Shown: positions 43,431 through 56,071, numbered from the stretch's first letter. The stretch: 64,000 nt of DNA from Sipunculus nudus (GCA_026874595.1 CM049306.1:90066642-90130641), one strand, 5' to 3'. Program-made: numbers and translations. The notes: generated from the letters alone by a model not told the origin.

Positions 43431-44912
43431 CTGAACAGGAACGGAAAAAGTTACACAAGTACGTGTATTTCACTACTGTGAGTAGTATAGGTATATGCAT
43501 CTGTTAAAAACAACCTGCTCAGCTTAATCTGTTCATTACTGTTAGATTGCTTTCGTGTGAAACTAATCTTCTTTTGGAGGAGAATAAATCACTTTGAATG
43601 ATCCAATGTAGTCCCTTGTAGAGAATGCCTTACTTTTAGAAGTTCTTAGTTTTTGACTGAAATGATTTTTTCCTTGACTTCTGGAGTTACTCGACTTTAA
43701 CCCTACACTCAAATTTTGAGAATGATCTAGAGAATGGTATCCCTTTGCATGTTGTTATTCATTCAACACTGCCCGACGTTTCGAATAAATTAGAGCGCCG
43801 TGGGGATCATTCTGGTTTTGGATGATCGGATGACTCTAACCCTTTGTGGAGAGTACTCTTGCATTGCAATGAGCATGGACCTCTGTTTCAAATTTCCCAT
43901 AATTGAAACTTTTTTAAATTGCGAGTTTGATTGACTCTGTGTCGTTTTTTAGTTTGGTTATGGTACCGGGCCTGTGCACGAAAGGTCGTGTATGAATACA
44001 TAAATGATAAATGTGGAGACATAATATTGGTTGAACCCGCCCTCCAGGTGGAAATTCCATTAATATTTCTCAAACACAAACCTGTCTAGGTGTGATCATA
44101 TGTTTTGATAATATTGCCCATGATAGAAAACATATTCAGATGAAGCCTATGATACAGTAAAGACTTATTTTATTTTAAATGAAAATATACTTCATTGGGA
44201 AATACCATACTTTTGGATGTACCAGACCATAATCATGGAAAGTCCCAACATTTTTAAGTAATTCCCCCTATATTTCATGAAAATATGGTTGAGATAATCA
44301 GACAGATTTTGGGATGAGCCTAGCCCTAGGCACATTCAGAGACCCTGGTTTTGATACAAATTACCCTTTTCCGATGAAATAAGCCACAGTCCTATATTTA
44401 TATGCACTTTATGAGAACAAACAGGAGACTGTACGATTCTATATTACCCTGATTTCTTAGGAAGTTACACTTCATAGGATGACCATGACCTTTTGTGAAG
44501 ATTTCAAACTTTTAAATAAACCTTTTTTGTGCAAAGTATCCTTCTGTTGGACTTCAAGCAGTGACCCTAGCTCCTTTATTAAGAACTTTGCAATCGACTG
44601 AGATCATGCAATTTTAGCCTATCGCGTCGCTAGATAAAATATAGCCTATTAGCCTCATCTTCGGTTTCTATTGCTATCGGTTTTTCATTTAATGAATAAA
44701 TCTATAACACATGACAAGATAGGCTTATTTTGGGCTGATGAAGACTATTTCAGAATCAATGTTTCCAACGTTTTAGAATGGGAAGAGCCATTTTGTGTCC
44801 GAACATGTGCCCTAAACAAGTGTTCTGCACATACGTGAATGTATAAATTTGAGAAGTTAAAGCTTGCCAAACATATGTAAATTATAACTTTTAGAAGTAA
44901 GTTAAAACTTAC
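43431..44912 (-). other. Intron between linker exons
   Basis: Mostly unique-looking. A segment at about 43970-44025 (GGCCTGTGCACGAAAGGTCG, TGATAAATGTGGA) recurs at 45263-45312 in the next intron, indicating a short dispersed repeat or local duplication. No gene was seen. Confidence 0.55.
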
Positions 44913-44969
44913 CTTGCTGGCCGTCCGGTGTATTTTCTGTCTGGTCCTTCAGCGTCCCTGCCGGTGTAT
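44913..44969 (-). CDS. Linker exon (phase 1-1), 57 nt
   Basis: Acceptor TTCATCTTCGCCAG and donor CAGCAAG|GTAAGTTT bound an exon encoding DTPAGTLKDQTENTPDGQQG. It directly follows CTLD1. It is flexible, polar and cysteine-free. Its sequence resembles the next linker (KDQT/TDQT core). Phases fit. Confidence 0.75.
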
Positions 44970-45717
44970 CTGGCGAAGATGAAATATACCAAGTGTTGAC
45001 AAAAATCGATCATCCACTAATTAATTAACCATTTAAGCAATACGTTTTATTTCAAGCAAAAGCCCTGACATAAGTTGAAGTTTATCCACGTACACCATTT
45101 GTATGAAAGTTTTAGTCATGTATAATTATTTGGTTCCTGCAACTTTGACTCTAAATTCATTATTCATTAAAGCAAAATGTAAGGTCTTCATGTGGGTTGC
45201 ACGTTTTGTTGGTCGTTTATTGTTTTTTTTTTGGGGGGGGGGGGGGAGGGAGGGGGGGGGGGTCCTGTGCACAAAGGGTCGTGGATGATTATCAATAATA
45301 AATGTGGAGGAAAAATTGACCATGGATTTAGAAGAAAAAAACATGTTAAATGTGAGTTGGTTTACATTCGAATGAAAGATGCAGAGGTTAGTTTAATTAG
45401 GTATAATTTATATCAATTAGGTCTCCAATTCCCCGCTTCACCAATCCCATGTTTCCTTCAACCAGATCTAAACCACATATTTCGTCTTGTCCTGCTAACA
45501 TGGAAGCTTAGAGACATAGAGCTGATTTTTATACAGATAAATTTCAAAAGAATATTCAATGTAACTGATATCATCAATCTTTATGTCTAAGAAGTGAACA
45601 GTTTGTTTTAACCAATACCTGAGAATTTCGCAAATATCTTGGAAGTCTTTGACAAATATTTCTTAAACGAAACAATGAAACTAAGGTGGTTATGTCTTTT
45701 CTTTTTGGCGGGCCTAC
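44970..45717 (-). other. Intron, no gene seen
   Basis: Contains a G-rich low-complexity tract at about 45231-45262 and the duplicated TCCTGTGCACAAAGGGTCG segment. Open frames here are chance or repeat-derived. Confidence 0.6.
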
Positions 45718-45856
45718 CTCTTCCTCTTGCACATATGAAAGCCTTAGGCATTCCGCAGTTTTCATCGGTCCACTCTCCGATTCCCATAATGCAGGCACAG
45801 TTCTCGGAACCACCAGCGTTGTTTGGTTCAGAAGCAGCCCAGTTCATGTACGTCAC
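45718..45856 (-). CDS. CTLD1, second half
   Basis: The 139-nt exon reads VTYMNWAASEPNNAGGSENC then ACIMGIGEWTDENCGMPKAF then ICARGR. It has the EPN motif, the conserved cysteines, WTD in the WND position and a final FIC. WTD retains the Asp ligand but replaces Asn, so Ca2+ binding may be weakened. Acceptor TTAATTAAAG, donor GAAGAG|GTAGGCC. Phase 0 in, 1 out. Confidence 0.92.
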
Positions 45857-47734
45857 CTTTAATTAAGGAACGTTGTGTCAGATGTTATGTAATCTCTCGA
45901 TGTCGATGTTATGTATGTCCTCAGCAAAACAAATTTCTGTATTTTATATGGGCTTAATAAATATATCTCACTTATCTTATGAATAGTTGGGTAATAGGTT
46001 TAAATAATAATTGCTGGTAACAATTAAACTCTGTAACAGCTTCCGCACTTTTAAAACAACAGCGTTCTTGTATATAGAGACCGCTGCAACCAAAGTGAGC
46101 CGATCTTGTGCAGCTAAGTTTGGCTTGAGAAAAAAAATAACACAAAAAGATAAATATTTTACAATTAAAAATGCCCGAAACAAATGTTCAGCTTTGTTAT
46201 CTTTTGTTTCTTGTCGCTGAAAGGAAATGGTGTGGTTGTTTAATTATGAAAATGGTTGTTATGAAATCACCAAAATAAACTGTAAATGGAAAACGGATGC
46301 AATATAGTTCACGTATTATAGATAACCTGTTTACAAAAACAGATACTTCGCAACATAGAACGGACACTTTGTAACGTCGTGAAATCGTGACATGAATAGG
46401 CTTTCAGGTGAGTTAAAGGTAGCAGAACTGGTCCCCCAGGATGACCTGACTTTGTTTCAGTTTTTCCTTTGCATTGCACAATTTGCTGCATTGAGACCAC
46501 TTAAAGTATACCTTTTCTGAAAGCTAAGATGCTTCTTCATATTTAGTATATAGAAATATTTCTTTGATTGAACATGTTTGATATTTTTAACGTTTTAATT
46601 TTATTTTAAATACATAACAAAATCAGTTTATAACAGCACAGCTAATGCACATACAGAGTATATTTTTATATAAATCAAAAATTTAGATAAAAATCCCCAG
46701 GCGGTGTTTGTTTTGTAGGTTAGGTTTAAAAAAATAGATTTTACAGGGTATTTAATTTTTAAACCCTCACAAATCTTTTCATTATTTTCATTTTCCTAAA
46801 TAAAATCCTTCCAATTAGGGTTAGACGTAGAATAAAAAAAAAGGCTTTTTAATTGACATATTTACAACTACATATCTCAAAGATGGTATGATTTGGACAG
46901 GTTATTACTGAGAAGTTATACTCTAAAGATATGGTGTTCAGGTGAAATAAAGTTTTGAGAAAATGGCCAGAAACTACATTTGAAGAGATCATTCGGTCTA
47001 CAGAAGGATCTAAGCACAATTACATGTTGACAGTCACATTAATTTGGACAGCCGACATTTTTGCAAGCCGAGCCAAGAAACTCGGCTTACTACTCAAGTC
47101 AGCCATCTTCTGTTCAAGCCAGCCGCATTTGTGGCTAACTCTGCCCCGGGCTCTACTTTCAAACAAATATTGTAACCGATCCCCTAATTACCGCCAAAAA
47201 AAACAGAAAAAGGAAACTTTAAGGACACTGGGCCAAATACCAGTATGGAAAAGTAAAGGATAAGTTATTCTAGATCAAATACCGTGGTAACCGTGACAAA
47301 CACGACTCAGTTAGGGCCCCCTACTGAGTCGTGACACAAGCCAAATTTAGAAGCGCCCTGCAAGTCCACGCCACGCTTTATATAACCGTATCTCTGCATA
47401 CAGTCAGCAGGCAGACTGCAGGCAGAAATCTCCCGTACATGCAAAACAATATACGATTATATTGGGTTATAACGGAATATTTCACAACATGGTAGGTGTC
47501 GTTGGAGAGATAAGAAACTTATTAAAAGGTCTAGTGGGTTTATTCGAAGTACGATGATACTTGTAAGCAATGAGGCGTTGTCAAAATGGCGAAAATATTT
47601 GCATCCTCATGGGGCCTTATAGTGCGATCCTCAGAGTTAGATGTCCAGGCACTCTGGCAAACCAGTAAGCTGGCCATAATGTCAGAGGTCCGACCTGGCG
47701 CTAATACCGTGGATGATGTAAAGACACAATATAC

Positions 47735-48220
47735 GTGCTTCAGGATATGATCATCTTCCAGTTCAGTGTAAAATGTATTAGCCGTGACAACATGACACTC
47801 AAGCCTTCTAAAATAAACTTATACGGGCCTGCGTCTTCAGTTAATAAAAAATCGACGTTTGGGTGGCACGTTGCCGCTAATAATGTAAATACATGTATAC
47901 ATACAGGAAATTCAGGCGATTCTGGTTCAAATACCATGACGTACAGAAAAAGTATTCTTCCTCAAAATCACGATTTACAGACACAGTATGACGGTCTAGA
48001 ACCACTTGTTATTCCTAGTAATTTTAATGAAGAAAACGGAAACAAACATCATTTTAAAGCTAACAACCTTAGCAATCTGACAATCTATGAGGCCATTTTT
48101 CCCTACAACAGGGGCGTAGCCAGAGGGGGCCGCAGAGAGCCCCCCCCCCCCTCCCCCGCTCCCGGTGGCATCCAGTACTCCCCGTCCTCCCGGAAATTTA
48201 CTCAGTCTAATAATGATTAA
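47735..48220 (+). other. 161-codon open frame across repeat R1 and a common insert
   Basis: This is the longest open frame in the window. Its first third overlaps repeat R1 (ACAACATGACACTCAAGCCT; ATCGACGTTTGGGTGG). The middle reads NTMTYRKSILPQNHDLQTQY then DGLEPLVIPSNFNEENGNKH. The end enters a GGGGCGTAGCCAGAGGGGGC repeat giving RREPPPPSPAP. SSVNKKSTFG parallels SPVHLKSTFG in the R1 copy at 20.2 kb, so R1 may once have encoded protein here. I recognise no domain. It is antisense to the lectin gene within an intron. Confidence 0.3.
47770..47900 (+). repeat. Repeat R1, partial copy
   Basis: GCCGTGACAACATGACACTC and ATAAACTTATACGGGCCTGC match the start of R1 at 15.98 and 61.15 kb. AAAAATCGACGTTTGGG matches the end of R1 at 20.2 kb. 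The middle (including the TTGTTACACA segment) is missing, so this copy has an internal deletion. Confidence 0.65.
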
Positions 48221-50181
48221 ATTTTCTAAAACACAATCATGGAAATCCTGTCACTGGTATCCGCAGATTTGGGAGTTATTTCTAGGCCAACATTTCATTA
48301 GGTTTGATACGGCAAATAAATATGTAGCTCAGCTGACTTTAAGTTATCTGAGCTATAGCCTTGGTCCTTTCCTGTCTCCCCTCTGACCTGCCGGTCTTTT
48401 GTTCACAGGGAAACTGTTTGAAACTTTTGGAACTACGAATCCAAAATTTTACATACCTTAAGTTCTCTTACTAACCCCAAAACTAGGTCACGGCGACTTC
48501 GTCCCATTCGAAAATTAAGGGAAAACCTCGGTTTTCGAGTAAAAGCCTGTTGTTACACTTCAAGAGTGCCTTATATTAAAACTGTTAACGTTTTGTTTTT
48601 ATTTGGCACAGATCATCCTCTATATATTTCCTATGTAAATTGCATATATTTGAGTTCATTTCATGGGAGGAGAATTTATATAGCGTTTCACCCTGTTCTG
48701 TTTTCTTATTCCCATTGCACGTATGCAATAAAAAATTTGTTTACCCATAATGAACCTTTCCAAAACATCAGGAAATATATTTTCTCACTTAATATTGGAA
48801 CTGTTAAGGTTCGTATGCCGGAAATTATATCAGAATTTTATAATTTTTTAAAGTTATTAGCATTAATCTAAAATCAATACCAAAAATTTTGCCCAACTTT
48901 GACCATGGCAAAATCTTTCCTGTAAGAACTGATCATTTAATTTTGACAGCAATTCCACATCTGAAATTTAAAAGAATTGGTAAAAAACAATAGCTTTTAT
49001 TCAAGTTTTCAGACACCATGTCAAGTATTGTTTACATCAAGTCAACCCAGCACGGTGGAGTGCAGTGTAAGCGGGAGCCCTAACCTAGCCAACTGTTATG
49101 TAACTTGCTTCAGTCCACGCAGTTCCCTTTACTCAGCAGAACTAGGCTTCCCCTCCCGTCACCTATCCCCTCCATGGAGAGGATGCATGAACAAGATTAA
49201 TGTTTTAATTTTCTATGTTTTTTTCTAGACTTTTGCTACATTTTGAAATTTGTTTTGTATTACAAGGGGTTACAATAAGTGCACGGTTATCAATGTAAGG
49301 GTTTGCTATAAAAAGTGTGGATGTGCATGTTGAGAGGAACTCCTTGGTTCAGAGGAGTTTAAAACTGTTTTATTTCTGTTTTAACATATGTGAAATTCAG
49401 TATTAAATTATAGTTGATATAATATTTGGCAAAATGATGTTATTTGTCCCAAATCCAACTAACATCATATATACCTTATTTGCAGAGAATTTTTAATCAT
49501 TAGTATTAGTATTAAGCATGTACATTAAACTAAAAACCCAATGAACAAATCGTTTATGGAATAGTGATCCAAGGAATAATAAAAAAGATGCCATTTTGTA
49601 GTGTTTTTATCTTTTAAAAAAATAACTTTATTTTTATTTTGGTTAAGGCATTTAATGATTTAAACAAATAGTACATTATATGTGTATGCATAATTTGACA
49701 TGACCAAACTAAAGATAAATAATGATGCAGCTCATAATACTAAATTTACTTATATTTGCATATTCTTTATGTTGTGCAAATTTATTAGATTTGTAAAATT
49801 GAAAAATTCAATATGATAAAATGTATTCATTCAATAAATAATCTCCTCCTGCCAAAATGGACATGCTTTGGGTTTAATACAGACTTAATATCTTTATTTC
49901 CCTGCCTCAGCAGGAAGTCAAATAAAGTTATCCGTCTTTTCTGTCCATCTGTCTATCTGAAAATATTCCATATGCAACACAGTATCTCAAAAACCCATAC
50001 TGTTTTTTCCATGGCCGTCATGTCAAAGTATTATTTTAGCAATCATATATATAGTACAGTAACAAAGGAAATAAAAATATTCTGCATTTGTTGAAATTTT
50101 ACAAAATCATATATTGTGTACTTGATTATCACAAATAGCAGGATCATTTTCTCTTAGCTTTGGAAATGCTAATAAATAAAC

Positions 50182-52352
50182 AAGTGACCCATGGGTCATG
50201 ACGCTCAGCCGACTGACATGTTGATAATAAGTCCTTGCACAGACAACTTATTAAGATAGGTGACATCATCGTTCATGCATATTACCTTAAGTTCATCAAG
50301 ACCCATAAGTACTCCAAATTTGATGACAATCCAACCAGCCTTTTCCAGAGGAATCTGGCAATTTGTGTGTATTTTGCCTTATTTCGGGGGTGCTCAAACA
50401 TACCCCGAAACTCTGAGAATATAGGTCACAGTGACCCAATTTCAGGTTTCTGGGGAAATTTTTTTAGGAACTCTCAGGATGTCAATGTAAGACGATTCTG
50501 GGTCCAATGGTTATGATCTGTGCCCTACTTTGGTATCAAATTTTCAGTTATCCTTGGGGGTGATTATCAGACACATTCCTCAGAGAATATGGGTTACAGA
50601 GACCTAATTTCTCGTTTCCAAGGAGATTTTTCATGAACATCCCTGGATGTAAAGTTAGAAGATTTTGGGTCCAGTGGTTATGATTTGTGCCCTGTTAATG
50701 GATGATTGCATCTTTTAGAGAATAAAAATTGCTTAAAATTCTTATAAGTCTGGAGGAACTGATGAAAAACTCCAGAATGAATATGCATACAAAGAATCAT
50801 GGTGATCAATGCATTGGTTGTTCAGATACTGGAGCTTTTGTATCAAATTTTTAGTTATTCTGGGGGGGGGGGGGGGGGGGGAGGGATATTTCTAAACCCC
50901 ATAGGTTGGAGGATATGGGTAACAGTTACTTAATTTCAGGTTTCCATGGATTTTTATGGACTCCTGGGATGTTGAGTAAGAAGTTTCAAGGTCCAATGGT
51001 TATGATTTTAGCCCTGTTAACAGACAACCACATCTTTGTAGGTCTAAAAAATAAAGATAAACAAGTGTAAAAATTCGAAAAAAAAGTCCAGGAAGCGCCA
51101 CCAGTCTGCAGGAACTAATTAAACACTCCATGACAAATATGCATGAAAAGAATCATGGTGATCAATGCACTAGTTGTTCAGATACTAGAGCTTTTGTATC
51201 AAATTTTCCATTATTCTGGAGGGTACTTCGAAGCCCGATGTAGCTCAGAGGTTATGGGTAACTGAGAACTAATTTTAGGTTTATAAGGAGACTTTTCATG
51301 GAACTCCATGCATGTCAAGAAAGAAGATTCTAGGTCCAGCCAATTCGATTTGTGCCCTGTTATCAGATGACCGCATCTTTAAAGGGCTCAAAAATAGAGA
51401 AAAAAAAATCGTAAAAAAATTGAAAAAATACAGGTGGCGCTACCAGTCTGCAGAAACGGATGAAACACTCCCTGATCAATGTCCATTCAAAGAATCATGG
51501 TGATCAATGCTTTAGTTGTACAGATACTTGAGCTTTTGTATAAAATTTTCCATTATTTTTGGGGGTACTTCGGAGCTCCATAGTTCACAGGGTTTGGGTA
51601 AAAGAGACCTAATTTAAGGTTTTCAAGGAGACTTTTCATGGGCCTCTATGAATGTCAAGAAAGAAGATTTTAGGTCCAGTCGTTACAATTTGTTCCCTGT
51701 TAACAGATGACCGCATCTTTTAAAGTCACAAAAATATAGAAAAAAATCGTAAAAAAATCGAAAAAATACAGGTGGCGCCACCAGTCTGCATAAACTGATG
51801 AAACACTCCATGATCAATATTCATGCAAAGAGTCTTGGTGATCAATGCATTAGTCTTCAGATACTTGAGCTTTTGTATGAAATTTTTAGTTAATGTGGGG
51901 GGGGGGGGGGTACTTCCAAACCCCATAGCTTGGAGGATATGGGTAACAGTGACTTAATTTCAGGTTTCCACGGAGATTTTTCAGGGACCTCTCTGGTTGT
52001 AAAGTTAGAAGATTCCGGGTCCAGTGGTTACGATTTGTGCCCTGTTAATGGAGGGACAGACGGACAGAGAGACGGACGACGGTAGGGGGTGATCGCTATA
52101 GCTTAGCTGACTTTCAGTCAGCTGAGCTAAAAAACACCAACGGAAATAAGTATATTCTGCATTTGTTGAAATTTTACAAAATCATATATTTTATTTTTTT
52201 TACTTGATCATCACCAAATAGCAGGATCTTTTTCTCTTAGCTTTCGAAATGCTAATAAATAAAAAAGCAATAACAATGGAAACAAGTGTATTCTGCATTT
52301 GCTGAAATTTTACAATTTTAAGCTGAGCGCCGTGACCCATGGGTCGCTTGTT
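50182..52352. mobile_element. Dispersed element with ~338-bp tandem units, near-complete copy with inverted ends
   Basis: The left end is ACAAGTGACCCATGGGTCAT followed by GACGCTCAGC. Near the right, GCTGAGCGCCGTGACCCATG then GGTCGCTTGTT is its inverse, so the element has inverted termini of about 30 bp. Inside are about five to six 338-bp units (TAGCTTGGAGGATATGGGTA, CAGTCTGCAGGAACT, GATTCTAGGTCCAG). They are followed by GGGACAGACGGACAGAGAGA and a palindrome, TTAGCTGACTTTCAGTCAGC. Poly-G runs interrupt several units at the same place. No transposase was found. Confidence 0.8.
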
Positions 52353-52433
52353 TTTTTTTATTTATTCAACTTGTACAACTGATATTTCAAGTTGGAAATA
52401 AAAATAAGTATGTTTTGTGGAATTATTATGAGG

Positions 52434-52438
<5 letters not shown>

Positions 52439-52500
<62 letters not shown>
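52439..52500. repeat. (TA)n microsatellite
   Basis: Perfect TA dinucleotide tract of about 62 bp, about 280 bp downstream of the CTLD1 first-half donor. Confidence 0.99.
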
Positions 52501-52503
<3 letters not shown>

Positions 52504-52782
52504 GCATCATTGCCTTTGCCAAATATTTCGGCCCCCTCAGCTCCCTAAATCCTGGCTACGCCACTGCCTACAAGGTCACCAAACAACGTCAAGATCTTTG
52601 TTTTCATTATACATTGAATTTTATCAGGTTCAATTGACACTCCGTCCAAATGTCATAAAAAACTGGCAACATACTTTATTTGTAAAAATCCATGTTGAAA
52701 TTTTCACTCTGCAGTTTCAAGGGATTCTGATGCAAAACCCATGATTGTGAGGAATTCTGTAACATCTATTATATTTACTTAC

Positions 52783-53021
52783 GGCTGTTGTGGTTCCGTC
52801 TGACCAGCGACCCTCCTTTTCACTGTCCGTAAGATGGAACCAGGCTGCCTGTGAGTTTAACTGACGTGTGAGGAAACCGTTTACTCCCGCTGAGGTTATC
52901 CTTGCCAAATATCCCCCGACGCTCCTGCAGTGGTCACGTGCAGCTTGCCACTGTTTCATTTCTGTAACTACCTTGAAGCACTCCTTCCCGTAAGGTTTCC
53001 AGTACTTGGGACAACTTTGAT
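52783..53021 (-). CDS. CTLD1, first half
   Basis: The 239-nt exon (acceptor TTCTTTTCCAG, donor GCC|GTAAGTAAA) reads DQSCPKYWKPYGKECFKVVT then EMKQWQAARDHCRSVGGYLA then RITSAGVNGFLTRQLNSQAA then WFHLTDSEKEGRWSDGTTTA. It has the canonical CTLD N-terminal cysteines and helix, and the AWFHLTD-EGRWSDG strand, closest in this protein to the classical EG-W-DG motif. It enters in phase 1 from the last EGF exon and ends in phase 0. Confidence 0.93.
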
Positions 53022-56000
53022 CTGGAAAAGAAGCCGCGTTATATGCTACAAAATCAAAAACAGCCATCTTCCGTCTGAGGCCATTCGTGTGATGGAAACA
53101 TCCCGCTCTAACGATCCGTGTATGTTGTTCGCACAGGACACTTTTACTACATTTTATAATTTGTGTGTATGAGCTCTATCAACAGCCAAAACGGTGCATA
53201 GTAGCCGGAAAGTTGTTGCACCAGCTTTCTCTTATGACGCCACTTATAACCCGACCTAAAGAGGAATGTAATATGTTGTGAACTGTCATCCGAAACACGG
53301 CAATTATTGGTGGTTCCAAAAACGGTAAGTATAAGCATGTAACTATATGAATATAAGTAACTGTGACAATAACAATATTCAGGGTTTCCTGAAAACGTCT
53401 GATTTTATTTCACTTAACGTATTCTATATTAAACCTTAACACTGAATATATTTAACAGAAAGAATTCAATCATGAAAGTTGAACAGTGAAACACTATTAA
53501 ACACTATTGGTTAACGATCAAGGGAAACACTATTAATATGCTTCTGAATATATTTCTTGCACTCTTCGGTATTTATATCAAAGTTAGATTATAAAATCTG
53601 GTTTCTAAACCTGAATAATGCACTAAGGTTTAATATCTTAAATTAGACAGCATATGATTTAGTTTCAGGGAAATTATGTTACTGGTGATTTAATTTTGTT
53701 TGCCACGAACTAATGAGATTTTTTTCTATGACAGACCGAGTGTAGAATTCCTTGTTCAAGCCGAAATGTCCGGTTTAATAAATAATAAATCCACAGATGC
53801 TGATCCGCGCACCATAAGTTAAATAATAACACTGGATTCTCTGATTACATACAGAGATTAAACCGTCTATTTGATTTCACAATATGCGTCGACAATAAAC
53901 ATTACGTTACATCAAACTGTCTTATATAGTTTCTCTTCGTGTGTTGCAATCATCATCAGACTAAACACGGGTTGTACAAAAACTTTATTCAACAGTCACA
54001 ACACACTACTTCGGTTTTTCATACTATTACAAGCCATGCAACTCTCAATGGTTTATCTAAGAGTGTTTAACGCGCCCCTTTAGACATTACTGGTCTATGA
54101 CACAGAGGGTCCTGCTAAACTACATAAACTTGATGTACAAGACAATTACGACATATCAAATGTTCTTTGAGTCACAAAATTCGAATATAGGTTGAATTTG
54201 TCGCACAACAGCATTTCAGCGACACTACGAATGAGAGTACTATTTTGAACTGACAATGCTCTGCCCGAACTCGTGGTCCCTCTGTCTTCAGTATAATTTT
54301 TTTCGCAACTTATTTATATTCATTAGAGCCTTGAACACGGCTCGCTCTATTCTATTATATACTATTCCAGACGGTTTCACCATTACAAGGGAATTAAATT
54401 ACCGTTATTACCGAGCTCCCCTATAATAAAAAATGTCGTCTATCTCTACTTTACTGACCTCTCTATCGTGCAAAATATACACATAGCGATCGAATGTGTG
54501 GCGAGTGCAATTTCAAAGATAAAATAAATAACAAAAGAAAACATCTCAAAACCTGGTGTGATAACTCGCATATGTGGGAACTACTAAAAATAAACAATAA
54601 TTCGCACAACATACCTGATATGCAAGGCTAACCGAAATAATTTAAGCCGTCAAAGCTGTGCAAATCTATCTCCTATATAGAGTAAGACGTACATTAAACA
54701 TGCATACATGTCACAACAACCTGTGACACGGTTATCTATGATCTACATTGTTCTATTTGGCTTAATCTTAACTTCTATCCTATTGACTTCATAAAACCAC
54801 ATAAGAGCTAAAACATCTCACCGCGGGTATGATCGTCTTCTTTAACTGTGACGGTTCCATTTTGGTATCCTGGTAAAGTTCCGGAAGACATGTATGCGAG
54901 TCCTCTGTACTTACAAATGAAATATTAGTTTATCTATTGAACGCCCCTCTCTCTACAACCGGAAGTTGTGTGACCCAGCATAAAAACTTTGGTGGTCATT
55001 CACTTAATTTGATCCTTTCACTCTCATTGATTAAACCCGATGCGCGTGTAATCGTGTGACTACCTATTAAGCTGACAAAAGAATTGTTTTGACATATTTT
55101 TGTTCTGGGATCGTGAGTGAGGTCCGACGGCGTCAATTTATCTTCAAGGGTGGGGGGATGACCCGCAGGCTTTGGATGGTATCCAAAATCGGGACCTTTT
55201 TTCTAAAGACAGACACACACACCATCCCTCACATACACACACATATATACTTTTTATTGTATTGTGTGACACATTTCAATTATATTACAATTAAGTACAC
55301 GGTTTTAAAAAGTAAGGTATGTTTTGAATAAAGGGTAATTCTAAACCAGTTTGAGATATATATATTTCATAGTACATCCATGTCTGTAATTCTAATTATT
55401 GACATATTTCATTTCAAATATATAGATATTATGCTCCGAATATCAGGGGGGATGATTACATTGACTATCCCCTTGCTTAAAAGGGGGAGGGGTTATTTAT
55501 ATGTCCCCGTCCCCTTATATTGACGGCCCTGATGAGGTCATACGGTAGTCATCGTGTTCATTTAGGATTAACAATGTCACCATGAGCGATTACGTCAAAA
55601 TCTCCCTAAAATCGTGAAGGTGTGCTTTGAGGAGCACAATTTGGCTCAATCTGTGTTTGTTTCAAAATCATCAGATATTTTAAATTAATTAATTTGAATA
55701 ACGCTTTGGAAGAGTGGGCCAGGGTTTAAGAAACAATTGAATGTGTTTTGGACTGACTGAGTTACGAACTCGATCAGTTGATGGGTGTATGCGTTCTGTG
55801 CGCTTTGTAATCTTTTCAAAGACTGAAGATATCACGAAGAAATGTAACCATGGACGTTGCATAATGTGTTACACTTACAGGAGTGAATTTATAACCATTA
55901 AAATGGGTTTATCACAATGCCAAATAACTTCCAAATATTTATAATTAAGCATTACATGGTTTAAGGAAAAAATCAATAGTATAATAATGATGCGAATTTT

Positions 56001-56071
56001 AAGAAAAGTAAGTAAAATTTTAAAATAAGAAAACTGATGTACTGATAATATTAACCAAAAGCTAAACGTAC
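53022..56071 (-). other. Intron between EGF region and CTLD1
   Basis: 3-kb intron. The first 2.1 kb is AT-rich with nothing recognised. A dispersed-element copy lies at 55143-55540. Open frames on either strand are short and unconvincing. Confidence 0.65.
55143..55540. mobile_element. Dispersed 'GGGTGGGGATGAC' element, copy 2
   Basis: It starts AAGGGTGGGGGGATGACCCG. A (CA)-rich stretch near 55209-55242 sits where the 40-kb copy has (TA)n. It ends TTATATGTCCCCGTCCCC then TTATATTGACGGCCCTGATG. The order of landmarks matches 40169-40580. Confidence 0.65.

Larger units (their letters stand above)
45857..52782 (-). other. CTLD1 internal intron, 6.9 kb
   Basis: One of the larger introns in the window. 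It holds a partial R1 copy (47.77-47.9 kb), a large 338-bp-unit element (50.18-52.35 kb) and a (TA)n tract. The stretches 45.9-47.7 and 48.3-50.18 kb are AT-rich and lack recognisable genes. The fragment TAGCTCAGCTGACTTTAAGT at 48.33 kb is a scrap of the 338-bp family. Confidence 0.65.
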
